Of a DNA stretch of 64,000 nt, positions 1 to 8,318 are shown piece by piece. Within the stretch, counting starts at the first letter, position 1. Every line of letters starts with the position of its first letter. Both the position numbers and the translations under genes were made by a program. Below the pieces are notes generated by a model. The model made no database searches. It was not told the DNA's origin and saw only the letters and a program-made list of their open reading frames with translations. This DNA comes from an uncultured Clostridia bacterium. GTDB taxonomy: Bacteria; Bacillota; Clostridia; Christensenellales; Borkfalkiaceae. The DNA is taken from contig CALVUR010000001.1 of assembly GCA_944363645.1 (NCBI GenBank), positions 62,001-126,000 of the forward strand, read 5' to 3'.

Positions 1-606
1 TTCGTCGTATAAAAGCATGCCGTAAACGCCATGACTTACCGTAACTTCACCATCTTTAGTCTTAATTACAGGAAATTCAATGTCAGCGTTGTTTATCATG
101 CGGAAAATATCGCTAAAACCGCTAAATACTTGTCCGCCCATAGCCAAAACTTTTTCGGTTTCAGCAGATAAAACGTGTGGTTTTGCCTTTAAAATTGATT
201 TTAAAGTGTAGTCGTAATCTTTAAGTAATGGATCATTTGCCAAACTTACAAGCATTTCTTCGCTTAAAGATGTAAGTTCTGGTCTTACAAATGATATACT
301 TGATGAAAACTTTACAAAAAGTAATTGCGCCCTTGATAAAAGTGCTTTGTTTGCGTTATCACGTAAATCTTCATCACTTCTCATTGAAGCGTAAACATAA
401 AGTTTTTCAAGTTTAAACATAACCTTATTGATCGCTTCCATGCAATCAAAGATGTTATTTGCATTGTTTAAATAGCCTTGATACTTTGAAAAATCAAGAT
501 TGTTTTCTACAAAACTATAATCACTTTCCCAAAGTTCTGGTGTTTCATATATATGTGAAGTGTTCCATTTTAAATTTTGTGGAACTTCGTTTCTATTTAA
601 AGCCAT
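1..606 (-). CDS. pepF: Oligoendopeptidase F, N-terminal fragment (runs off the window)
   Basis: I translated this by eye from the ATG at 606; about 202 residues are present and the gene continues past base 1. The start reads MALNRNEVPQNLKWNTSHIY, which is typical of the M3 family oligoendopeptidase F, followed by the usual helical N-terminal region and a segment like 'HVLSAETEKVLA'. The family is a cytoplasmic zinc metallopeptidase that cuts short peptides. The HExxH zinc site lies in the missing C-terminal half, so activity cannot be judged. GAGGTG about 5 bases before the ATG supports the start. Confidence 0.88.
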   Translation of the reverse strand, partial: MALNRNEVPQNLKWNTSHIYETPELWESDYSFVENNLDFSKYQGYLNNANNIFDCMEAINKVMFKLEKLYVYASMRSDEDLRDNANKALLSRAQLLFVKFSSSISFVRPELTSLSEEMLVSLANDPLLKDYDYTLKSILKAKPHVLSAETEKVLAMGGQVFSGFSDIFRMINNADIEFPVIKTKDGEVTVSHGVYGMLLYDE

Positions 607-761
607 TTTGCACCTCGTAAATAACAAATCTCAAAAATCACGCATTTAATGCGCAGTTTTGTCAATTCAAAAATTAGTGTTTATATATTTTTATATATGC
701 AAATCGGGAAAAGTCTATTTTAACTTTCCCCTTTTAATAAGCCATCTTGCTTAATATTAAA
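607..761. other. Intergenic gap between degV and pepF
   Basis: No gene is visible. A short palindrome (CGCATTTAATGCG, 638-650) lies about 30 bases upstream of the pepF start. A weak hairpin (GGGAAAAGT near 707 with ACTTTCCCC near 722) lies downstream of degV but has no T-run on the minus strand, so I do not call it a terminator. Confidence 0.5.
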
Positions 762-1610
762 TTATTCTTCAATAAATAAAACACCGATAGTGTTTTTACC
801 GCAGTGGCTTGATACTGTAGAGCCTGCTTGGGTTTCGATAATTTCGTCAAAGTCGAAAAGTTCTTCAACCTTAGCCCTTACAGCATTAACGATTTCTTCG
901 GTTGCCATACAGTGAGTGATAAATACACGTGTTTTATCGTAATTACCGTATTCTTGCGCCAAATCTTTTACATATTGTTCGCAAACACGTACCATATTGC
1001 TACCGCTGTATTTTTTCTTAATTTTAAGACTACCATTACTCATAGCGATATGTGGGTGAATTTTTAAGATTTTTGCGCCCAAAAGTTGGGTTAAAGAACA
1101 TCTTCCACCCTTGTGTAAAAAGTCAAGTTTATCTAAAACGAAAGATGTCCTTGCCTTGTTTTTGATTTCTTCAATCTTGTTAAAGCATTCTTCTAAACTC
1201 ATGCCTTGATTTTTGAAGTCAACTGCTTTCATTACAAGCAAGCCTTGGCCGGTTGAAAGTTGACGAGAGTCAACTACATAAACATTTTCAAATTCCTTTG
1301 CGGCTTGGCAAGCGTTTGAATAGCAAGCAGAATCTTCAGATGAAATATCAAAGTGCAATACACCATAACCTTTTTTGGTCCATTCTTCAAAAACTTCTGT
1401 GTATTCGTAAACAGAGTTTGCTGATGTCTTTGGCATATCGCCGGTTGTGTCAACGTAATTTAAAACATCGCTTGAAGTAATGTCTACATTATCCTTGTAT
1501 TGCTTGTCGCCAAGGGTAATTGTCAATGGCACTAATACAATGCCATTATCTTTTAAAAGTTGTTCAGATAAGTCGCAAGTACTGTCAGATGTAATAACAA
1601 ATTTATTCAT
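762..1610 (-). CDS. DegV family fatty-acid-binding protein
   Basis: A 282-residue protein of the usual DegV length. It opens with the family motif ITSDSTCDL (residues 6-14), has PKTSANS at 60-66 (the Thr/Ser pair that contacts the lipid carboxylate in known structures) and LHKGGRCS at 165-172. DegV/FakB proteins bind fatty acids; FakB homologues present them to the kinase FakA, but many Clostridia carry several DegV copies of unknown specificity. No FakA-like gene is in the window. GAGGTGAAAT before the ATG is a good ribosome binding site. It is probably monocistronic, as the flanking gaps are 155 and 83 bases. Confidence 0.9.
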   Translation of the reverse strand: MNKFVITSDSTCDLSEQLLKDNGIVLVPLTITLGDKQYKDNVDITSSDVLNYVDTTGDMPKTSANSVYEYTEVFEEWTKKGYGVLHFDISSEDSACYSNACQAAKEFENVYVVDSRQLSTGQGLLVMKAVDFKNQGMSLEECFNKIEEIKNKARTSFVLDKLDFLHKGGRCSLTQLLGAKILKIHPHIAMSNGSLKIKKKYSGSNMVRVCEQYVKDLAQEYGNYDKTRVFITHCMATEEIVNAVRAKVEELFDFDEIIETQAGSTVSSHCGKNTIGVLFIEE

Positions 1611-1693
1611 ATTTCACCTCATATAAATTTAACTAAAGTTTATAAAATCGCACTTTATAAGCGTATTTTTGTTTTTAAAAATTAAAAAGTAAA

Positions 1694-2296
1694 TCAATTA
1701 GCCAAAGCCCGTTTGTACCAATTAACAAAACCACTATCTTTAATGTTAATTGACCATTGTGGCACTACTCCGATTATGGAATTGCTGTTTACAACGCCAA
1801 ACGCCCTACTATCAGAAGATACTTGGCGGTTATCGCCGAGCACAAAAACAAAGCCTTCAGGCACGGTAACTTGTTCGTGCATATTAGTAACACCTTGCGT
1901 TTTTACGTAGTATTCATCCAAACGCTCCGTAACAGCGTTCCCTTCGCTATCGGTGGTTTTAAGATAAACAAAACCGTTTTCCGTCCAAATGGTATCGCCA
2001 CCAACAGCAACAACTCGCTTTATAATTGGCTCTGGATTGACATTTTGGTCGTAAACAACAACAATGTCGCCACGTTTTGCCGTCCTTTGCCTATTTGCAA
2101 ATAAAAAATCGCCACTATTTAATGTGTTTTCCATGGAACTACCTTGCACGGTAACTGCCAAAAACACCTGTGTTTTTAAGAAAAGAAATAGGAAGATTAT
2201 ACCGATAACGACTATCAAGGTAATTTGACCAAGCAGTCTATCTCTGCGTTCTTCTTTCGCAAGGTCTATTAAGTTTTTACCAATAAATCTACCCAT
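1694..2296 (-). CDS. lepB: Signal peptidase I
   Basis: A 200-residue type I signal peptidase that removes signal peptides from exported proteins. One N-terminal membrane segment lies at about residues 23-48. The catalytic serine is in QGSSMENTL (Ser54), the catalytic lysine in IIKRVVAVGGD (about Lys93), and the late conserved box LGDNRQVSSDSRAFG is present, so all catalytic parts are intact. The short single-anchor form is typical of Gram-positive SipS-like enzymes. It starts 13 bases after the stop of the hydrolase-like gene, so the two are probably co-transcribed. No clear Shine-Dalgarno sequence precedes the ATG, which suggests translational coupling. Confidence 0.95.
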   Translation of the reverse strand: MGRFIGKNLIDLAKEERRDRLLGQITLIVVIGIIFLFLFLKTQVFLAVTVQGSSMENTLNSGDFLFANRQRTAKRGDIVVVYDQNVNPEPIIKRVVAVGGDTIWTENGFVYLKTTDSEGNAVTERLDEYYVKTQGVTNMHEQVTVPEGFVFVLGDNRQVSSDSRAFGVVNSNSIIGVVPQWSINIKDSGFVNWYKRALAN

Positions 2297-2309
2297 AAAA
2301 CGCCACTAA

Positions 2310-4013
2310 TTAGATAATTAAAATGTTGTTGAAAATACATTTAGTTTCCGTTTCAAACCTAATACCAACAACTTTTGAAAAATCTTTAATCGAAAGGCGT
2401 GCAGAGTTTTTAAAATCACCCGCTTTTAAGGATACATTTTGCCAAATGCTTCCACCACGTAAATCTACATAAGAGCAGTAATCAACAGTTTCTAATGGTG
2501 AAAGTTCTGCCATAAGTACAACTTTCAAAGTTGTAAATTCTTCAACATAGCAATCGAACAAAACGATTGATGATGATGAAAGTAAAACGTTACCGTTGTT
2601 GATTTTGTATGAAACAAGTCCGTAAGGCGAACTTATACCGTTTATACCATTTGCCCCCGGCAAATAATCAATATAGCCTTCTTCTAAGAAAAATAAACCG
2701 CCAACCGATTTATCTTTTAAGTTGTAAACGGTAAATGAGCCCAATTTATCCTTTGAAGCATAAAGTAGTTTTTGTGGTAATGGATTTACAAAATTAGCCT
2801 TTTTGCAAACTGATTTTGAACTAATTGTTACACCACTTCTATACTCAATTACGGCATAAAGTGTAACAAAATCACAATTACCAACAATTTTATAGACAAA
2901 ACTACGTTTGTCTTCACGAAGCCCCTTAAGCATTTTTGCAGTGTTCCAATCTCTGTTTGCTGGGTTAGAACCGCCTTCTGCAACATAAACTGTTATGTTT
3001 TTAGGTCTTTTGAGTTCGGAAAAATCAAGTTCTAAATCGCAAGTTACTGTATCACCTTCTACCGCACAAGTAAGTACTGGTTCTTTTGGGAAAAGTAACT
3101 TAAAGTCAAGCAAATATTTTGCAAAGAATAAGTCGATATTGCGCTTTGATTCCTTGTTTAAAACATCACGAAGATGTGGCGTGTAGTTTGTGTAATTTAT
3201 TACGCCTTCTGATATTCTCATCATGGTATCAACCGAGCGGTCAAAGTCAAAATCGCTACTGTTTGTTGCCGTCATGAAAAATACAGGACATCTTACATAT
3301 TGTGCGTATGCATGGGCATCAACACCAGCCAAATATCTTAACAAACTGTCGTTTGCGCGTAATTCTTGTGAATTGTTTTTGTAAATGCCACGATAACCAC
3401 GCCAACCTGCACCAAAACAAGGCACAAAACAATCCACCCTTGCATCAGTACCGCAAAGCATCCAGCCAACGTTTGCACCATTTCTTATTGCTAAAACGCC
3501 AACTTTTTCAACTTCTAACCGACTTTTTAAAAAGGAAACTGCGTATTTTGCAACAGCAGCCCATTCATACCAACAAGTCTGTTTTGCAGTAATTTCAACT
3601 TCGTCAAGTTTATCTTTTGAAACATTATAGTTGGCATAACTAATGCATTTCGGGTATTTTGTGTAATTTTCAACGCCTTCCCATTCGCCACGATAGTCTA
3701 TCATAAGTACAGAATAACCTTGACTTACGTAAACATTGATTAGATCGTAGTTTACGGTATCGCATGCGTCGGGTAAAATTAAAATTGCGCCCTTGTTTGA
3801 CTTTTTGCCGGTAGATTTACTTTTTGCGTAAACGCCGTAAATGCGTACTCTTCCATCTTCAGTATCTCTACCATAAAAGTACATATCACGGTAAACAACA
3901 TCACCATAAACTTCTTCACTTATGTTGCTCTCTTTAAGTGGTAAAGATGCATCAAAATTTTCCCATAACATTACTGGGGATAAAATTGTTGGGGATATAA
4001 TTGTGTTTGCCAT
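2310..4013 (-). CDS. Alpha/beta-hydrolase-like protein lacking the serine nucleophile
   Basis: I chose the ATG at 4013 (567 residues) because GGAG lies 5 bases before it; an upstream ATG at 4046 has no such site. The middle part resembles acetyl-xylan-esterase or X-Pro-dipeptidase-type hydrolases: a strand 'ILILPDACDTVNYDLI', then 'YSVLMIDYRGEWEG', then the turn where GxSxG is expected. Here that turn reads LAIRNGANVGW, with Arg in place of the nucleophilic Ser. A following core strand (VFFMTATNSSDFDFD) and a His (TPHLRD) are still visible. The C-terminal 250 residues look like beta-sandwich domains. No signal peptide is seen. It is probably a pseudoenzyme or an unusual hydrolase; the function is unknown. 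Confidence 0.6.
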   Translation of the reverse strand: MANTIISPTILSPVMLWENFDASLPLKESNISEEVYGDVVYRDMYFYGRDTEDGRVRIYGVYAKSKSTGKKSNKGAILILPDACDTVNYDLINVYVSQGYSVLMIDYRGEWEGVENYTKYPKCISYANYNVSKDKLDEVEITAKQTCWYEWAAVAKYAVSFLKSRLEVEKVGVLAIRNGANVGWMLCGTDARVDCFVPCFGAGWRGYRGIYKNNSQELRANDSLLRYLAGVDAHAYAQYVRCPVFFMTATNSSDFDFDRSVDTMMRISEGVINYTNYTPHLRDVLNKESKRNIDLFFAKYLLDFKLLFPKEPVLTCAVEGDTVTCDLELDFSELKRPKNITVYVAEGGSNPANRDWNTAKMLKGLREDKRSFVYKIVGNCDFVTLYAVIEYRSGVTISSKSVCKKANFVNPLPQKLLYASKDKLGSFTVYNLKDKSVGGLFFLEEGYIDYLPGANGINGISSPYGLVSYKINNGNVLLSSSSIVLFDCYVEEFTTLKVVLMAELSPLETVDYCSYVDLRGGSIWQNVSLKAGDFKNSARLSIKDFSKVVGIRFETETKCIFNNILII

Positions 4014-4092
4014 ATTTACTCCAATAAACTTTTTTAAATGCGACATTATCGCAATTAAACGCCGTTAAAAAGCGGTATAAATTAAATTACAG

Positions 4093-4128
4093 TAGTAGTT
4101 CTTAAAAAATTATAATAGTAGTTCTTAA
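4093..4128 (-). promoter_or_regulatory. Direct repeat at probable promoter of the hydrolase-like gene
   Basis: The 13-mer TAGTAGTTCTTAA occurs at 4093-4105 and 4116-4128, a period of 23 bases (about two helical turns). A minus-strand TATAAT (4109-4114) sits between the copies, with no good -35 at 17 bases. Tandem half-sites at this spacing are typical of activator binding (LytTR-type regulators bind direct repeats at about 22 bp). The regulator is not known. Confidence 0.35.
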
Positions 4129-4803
4129 TCTATTGTACAACATCTTTCAAATTTTTGCGAGAGATTTTAACCTATTTTTTATAAATAATTTAAAATAAAT
4201 ATAAAAATATTTTATTATTTAATAGTAAAAACTTAGTTTCAAGCGGTAAATTAAACGCAAAAAACACTCAATTTTAAAGAAAAATTTTTGTTTTGCCTTT
4301 ATTTACCGTCATTTTTTTAACTTTAACGCCGTAAATAATATTTGCGAATTATAAATATATATTTGTCAACAAAAACTATCAAATACAATTATAAATCTAA
4401 AAAGATTTTTGTTTGAACAAAAAATTTAAAACTCAGCATTTGAAAGTTTGATAGTAAAAAATTAGTAATAACTGTCAATTAACAAATTTTATGTACATCA
4501 TAAAAATTTTAAAAATTTCGCTTATTATAAATGATTTTTAAAGTTTTTATGATAAACATAATTTCAAATTAAGTTAGAATTATTTAAAAGTTTTAAGGTC
4601 TTTTTATAGTTACTTTATTTTACGAACTCTCGCCTAACCTTTAAATTAAATTTTGTATTCTTCCACCTACAAAATTATCACATCAAATTAAATTGTGAAT
4701 GTATATCCTATTTTTAAAAAAGTTTTATTCCCTGTTGTTTGACGGGTTTACACTTTTAAATTGTCAATTTTTAAAAAGATTTATGAATTATTAGTTAAAT
4801 GAC

Positions 4804-4832
4804 TTGAAAAAAATCGTAAAATAAATTAAAAT
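4804..4832 (+). promoter_or_regulatory. Promoter of the dnaD-dnaI operon
   Basis: TTGAAA (4804-4809), 17-base spacer, TAAAAT (4827-4832), about 64 bases ahead of the dnaD-like ATG. It fits the vegetative sigma consensus, but the region is very AT-rich, so chance matches are possible. Confidence 0.4.
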
Positions 4833-4895
4833 GATTATATAGTATTATAACAACAAAAACTGATTATTTCAAGTTAATTTTTTATTAAAAATATT

Positions 4896-6326
4896 ATGGC
4901 ATTTTGTTCTTTTACCAAAGAAGGTGTAAAAACTTTAAGCACTTCGATTGACAACACCTTCATAACAGATTATTTATTAGAAGCCGATGGTCAAGCGGTT
5001 AAAGTTTATCTTTACGGGTTATTTTTGTGCAAAAACCCAACCGAAGATGTAAACTTTACCGCCTTTTGCGAAAACCTTTTTATGGACGAAGATGCGGTTA
5101 AAGATTGCTTTAGATATTGGGAAGATTTTGACTGTGTTTCCATTATCGCTGAAGAGCCTTTTACTGTAAAGTATCTTCCCCTTTCGCATAGCGGTAGACC
5201 GAGAAAATTCAAGGCTGGCAAATACGACGAATTTAATAAGTCGTTGCAAATGCTTATAACTGAACGTATGATTTCAACTAACGAATACGTTGAGTATTTT
5301 TCGGTTATGGAAGATTACCAAATTAAGCCAGAAGCACTTTTGATGATTTGCAAATATTGCGTTGACTTAAAAGGTCCAAGCATAAGCGGTAAATACATCG
5401 TCGCAACGGCAAAAGATTTTGCCCTTCGTGGCATTACTTCTGTTGATGCAATCGAAGTTGAACTTGCTGATTATTTTGATAAGAGTAATGAGATTCAAAA
5501 GATTTTATCCTCTATTGGCTTAAAACGTAAAGCCGATGTTGATGACCTTAACTACTACAACAAATGGATAAAAGACTTAGGCTTTGAAATCGAAGTTGTA
5601 ACTTATGTTGCTAAATCAACAAAGTGCAAAAGCATTTTAAAACTTGATGAGATTTTAACCGAATTATATTCTGCAAAAGTATTTTCTCAAAAGGAAATTG
5701 AAGAATACCTTGCTAACAAGGCATTTAATATTGAACTTGCTAAAAATATTACACGCCAACTTTCCATTTATGTAGAAGTTATCAAGCCTGTCTTAGACAA
5801 TTATTTAAACCCGTGGCTTGCATTAGGTTATGACAGCGAAACTTTGCTTTTTATCGCTAATTACTGCTTTAAAAAGCGTAAAAGAAACCTTGACGATATG
5901 GATGAAACTGTTAAATCACTTTATAAAAAAGGTTTGATTTCTCTTATCGATATCGCTGACTATCTAAAACGCAGATCTAAAGACGACGAGTTTATTAAAA
6001 GTTTACTTAATGAAACCGGCACAATGCGCTCACCTAACGAATGGGACAGAAAGAATTTGAAAACATGGCGTGAATGGGGCTTTTCTGACGAGATGATTTA
6101 CGAAGCGGCAAAAATTTCGGGCGGAAGAACTAACCCTATGATTTACATGAACACCGTTTTATCTAACTGGAAAAATAAATCAATCTTTACGATTGAAGAT
6201 ATTCCTAACACCGATTCAAAACAGACCAAAAACGATACTTATTTTAAGTTTGAAAATGAACGCACATACACCAAGGAAGAACTTGATAGTTTAATTTCAA
6301 ACATTGACGATGTGGATTTTAGTTAA
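4896..6326 (+). CDS. DnaD/DnaB-like primosome (helicase-loading) protein
   Basis: A 476-residue protein of the DnaD/DnaB superfamily that in low-GC Gram-positives helps load the replicative helicase at origins and restart sites. The N-terminal 110 residues look like a winged-helix domain (DYLLEADGQAVKVYLYGLFL; FMDEDAVKDCFRYWEDF). Two DnaD-type helical domains follow: one near residues 140-200 and one at the C-terminus, with WREWGFSDEMIYEAAKIS and the closing signature MIYMNTVLSNWKNK. The next gene is a DnaI-type ATPase only 2 bases downstream, the same pairing as dnaB-dnaI in Bacillus. No strong Shine-Dalgarno sequence precedes the ATG. Confidence 0.85.
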   Translation: MAFCSFTKEGVKTLSTSIDNTFITDYLLEADGQAVKVYLYGLFLCKNPTEDVNFTAFCENLFMDEDAVKDCFRYWEDFDCVSIIAEEPFTVKYLPLSHSGRPRKFKAGKYDEFNKSLQMLITERMISTNEYVEYFSVMEDYQIKPEALLMICKYCVDLKGPSISGKYIVATAKDFALRGITSVDAIEVELADYFDKSNEIQKILSSIGLKRKADVDDLNYYNKWIKDLGFEIEVVTYVAKSTKCKSILKLDEILTELYSAKVFSQKEIEEYLANKAFNIELAKNITRQLSIYVEVIKPVLDNYLNPWLALGYDSETLLFIANYCFKKRKRNLDDMDETVKSLYKKGLISLIDIADYLKRRSKDDEFIKSLLNETGTMRSPNEWDRKNLKTWREWGFSDEMIYEAAKISGGRTNPMIYMNTVLSNWKNKSIFTIEDIPNTDSKQTKNDTYFKFENERTYTKEELDSLISNIDDVDFS

Positions 6327-6328
6327 AA

Positions 6329-7246
6329 ATGATTGATTGCAAAGATTTAATTTTAGATGTTGAACAGGCTTTTGAAAGTAAAAGAAGCCACAAAGAATAC
6401 CTTTACAGCGTTAAAAAGGATCAACTTTTAACAAACGCTGATTATAAAAAAGTCTGTGAAGACCTTTCACAGACAATTTTCGATTGGAATAAAGCGGAAT
6501 TTTTAGAAGATACCGAATTAGCCAACAGATTAAGTTTACAAGTTGAAAATTTAAAACAAAAAAAGGCTCAACTTGAAATAAAATATGGTTTAAAAGAATT
6601 TGAGCCTGACTGCCCTATTTGTAAAGATTTTGGCGTTACAGATAACGGCAGATGCCAATGTTTTTACACCCATTTAAACAACCTATGCTATGAAGAATTG
6701 GGCTTAAAAACGCCACTTTTAAACGATTTTAGCGATGATACATTGTCTAATGTCAATCACACTGAAAAGTACTTTGAAAAACTTCAACTTTACGCAAAGT
6801 CCTTTAAAAACACATCTAAAAACTTGATTTTTACGGGTAAAACGGGTACAGGCAAAACATTTTTATCAAAATGTGTTGCAAATGAGATTGCAAAAAACAA
6901 AAATATAGTTTTATTTTTATCTTCACGTTCACTTAACAACATTGCAATCGAAAACTTTAAAAACCCACCTGCCGTACAGAAAAACATCAATTCTATAATT
7001 CAAACTTGCGATTTTTTAGTTATTGATGACTTGGGCGCAGAGATTATTCTCAATAAAATTACCGTAGAAAATCTGTTAAATATAATATCTGCAAGGCTTG
7101 AATATTCTAAACCCTTCCTTATCACCACTAACCTATCAATGAACGAAATTTCTTTAAAATATGGTGAAAGGCTGTTTTCAAGGCTAACCGGCAAGCAAAC
7201 CGTTACACTCAATTTTGACGGTGCAGATTTAAGAAAGGTAAAATAA
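6329..7246 (+). CDS. dnaI: Helicase loader ATPase, DnaI/DnaC family
   Basis: A 305-residue AAA+ ATPase. Residues 1-90 form a helical helicase-binding region. CPIC (95-98) and CQC (109-111) form a cysteine cluster like the zinc site of Bacillus DnaI. Walker A is GKTGTGKT (170-177) and Walker B is FLVIDDLG (229-236); a sensor region 'PFLITTNLSMNEI' and an arginine-finger-like 'GERLFSRL' follow. In the family this ATPase loads the DnaB/DnaC-type replicative helicase ring onto DNA. It lies in one operon with the DnaD-like gene and ends just before a strong terminator. Confidence 0.93.
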   Translation: MIDCKDLILDVEQAFESKRSHKEYLYSVKKDQLLTNADYKKVCEDLSQTIFDWNKAEFLEDTELANRLSLQVENLKQKKAQLEIKYGLKEFEPDCPICKDFGVTDNGRCQCFYTHLNNLCYEELGLKTPLLNDFSDDTLSNVNHTEKYFEKLQLYAKSFKNTSKNLIFTGKTGTGKTFLSKCVANEIAKNKNIVLFLSSRSLNNIAIENFKNPPAVQKNINSIIQTCDFLVIDDLGAEIILNKITVENLLNIISARLEYSKPFLITTNLSMNEISLKYGERLFSRLTGKQTVTLNFDGADLRKVK

Positions 7247-7264
7247 TTTAATTTTAAGCATTAA

Positions 7265-7297
7265 AAAGCGTGGCAATTTGCCACGCTTTATTTTTTT
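7265..7297. terminator. Bidirectional terminator between dnaI and the cdaA unit
   Basis: A perfect 11-bp stem, AAAGCGTGGCA (7265-7275) with TGCCACGCTTT (7279-7289), a 3-base loop, then a run of seven T (7291-7297). It serves dnaI on the plus strand; A-rich sequence on the other side lets it also act on the convergent unit. Confidence 0.88.
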
Positions 7298-7298
7298 A

Positions 7299-7409
7299 TT
7301 AAGCACCTTTAACAACGATAAAGATGAAGATTGCCAACGCTAAAGCAGCGAATGCAGGTAAAATATGTTTAACTAAAATAAAATAACCTTTTGATTTTTC
7401 CTTAGCCAT
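7299..7409 (-). CDS. 36-residue single-pass membrane protein downstream of cdaA
   Basis: Too short for ordinary gene calling. The frame reads MAKEKSKGYFILVKHI, then a hydrophobic stretch (about residues 16-33), ending in VVKGA. GGGGG at 7417-7421 is a strong ribosome binding site 7 bases before the ATG, and the gene starts 13 bases after the cdaA stop, so it is probably in the same transcript. The basic N-terminus before one membrane helix suggests the N-terminus stays in the cytoplasm. No family is recognised. It lies where cdaR is expected in many Firmicutes. Confidence 0.65.
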   Translation of the reverse strand: MAKEKSKGYFILVKHILPAFAALALAIFIFIVVKGA

Positions 7410-7422
7410 ATTAAAGCCCCCT

Positions 7423-8226
7423 TTAACGAATCAAATCTTGCCAGTAGAAGTCTTTTAAAGTTTGTCTTAAACTGTTTGTGTCTACATAGCGAATGATTTT
7501 ACCGCCTTTAGCGATAGAAATGATACCTGTTTCTTCTGAAACGATGATTGCAGTAACATTTACTGTTTCAGTAAGACCTAAACCTGCACGGTGGCGTGAA
7601 CCTAAGTCCTTTGAAAGATTGAATTCTTGTGCAACCGGTAAAAAGCATCCTGCTGCTTGAATTCTTGTATCTTTTAAAATCAATGCACCGTCGTGTAAAG
7701 CAGATTTCGGGAAGAAAATACTTTCAATAAGTTGTGCTGAAATGTCTGCATTTAAGTAAACACCGCTTTCCAAAACGCCGGTTGGTAAATTACCATTAGA
7801 TAAAATAATTAAAGCGCCAACGTCGTTTTTAGACATATTTTGGATAGCTTTAACGATTTCTTCAATCGCAGCGTCGGCATCGAAACTTGAACCAGTTTCA
7901 CCGTGTTTGTGCCTACCAAATCTTTTTTGCCAAATTGTACGCTTGATTTCCGTTGAGAACAAGACGACAACGCCAAGATAGAAAAAGACTTGGAATAAAA
8001 GCATTAGTATGCCAGCGTATTCATAGTTTGACATAAATAAGCAAACACCCATAACAAGTGTAAATGCTAAATACACCCAAAATAACACTGAAGCGTTATT
8101 TGCAAACATTATTTTAATCATGAAATAAATGATTACAGCGATTGCAACAATTTGCAAAGATTCAAGTAAAAAACCTTGTGGAGTATTAAAAGATGCAAAC
8201 GCCGCTTTTAATTTTTCTACGAACAT
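7423..8226 (-). CDS. cdaA: Diadenylate cyclase (c-di-AMP synthase)
   Basis: A 267-residue CdaA. Three membrane helices fill about residues 22-92, a linker follows, then the DAC (DisA_N) domain with its two nucleotide-binding motifs, DGA (179-181) and RHR (211-213, in GSRHRAGLGLTE). It condenses two ATP to c-di-AMP, the second messenger that controls potassium, osmolyte and wall homeostasis in Gram-positives. In Bacillus and many relatives cdaA is followed by cdaR and glmM; neither is present here. Instead a 36-residue membrane protein follows. GAGGA lies upstream of the start. Confidence 0.95.
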   Translation of the reverse strand: MFVEKLKAAFASFNTPQGFLLESLQIVAIAVIIYFMIKIMFANNASVLFWVYLAFTLVMGVCLFMSNYEYAGILMLLFQVFFYLGVVVLFSTEIKRTIWQKRFGRHKHGETGSSFDADAAIEEIVKAIQNMSKNDVGALIILSNGNLPTGVLESGVYLNADISAQLIESIFFPKSALHDGALILKDTRIQAAGCFLPVAQEFNLSKDLGSRHRAGLGLTETVNVTAIIVSEETGIISIAKGGKIIRYVDTNSLRQTLKDFYWQDLIR

Positions 8227-8318
8227 AGTATCCTCGTGTATAACAAATCTATTAATTATTTTATCATAAAAATTTTTAAAAATAAAGTGTTTTTGACTAT
8301 TTTAAATGTAAATTTTTA

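Larger units (their letters stand above)
4014..4895. other. AT-rich 0.9-kb gap without genes
   Basis: No convincing reading frame is seen. Contents: a 13-base direct repeat (4093-4105 and 4116-4128), a palindrome TTATGTACATCATAA (4488-4502), several A/T runs, and a promoter for the downstream replication genes near 4804. I looked for clustered DnaA boxes (TTATCCACA) and found only poor matches, so I do not call an origin. The gap separates a minus-strand unit from the plus-strand primosome genes and must hold divergent promoters. Confidence 0.5.

Noticed and set aside
4014-4895. Possible chromosomal or plasmid replication origin next to primosome genes
   Set aside because: AT-richness and nearby dnaD-dnaI are suggestive, but no cluster of DnaA boxes or iterons was found and no dnaA/dnaN gene is near.
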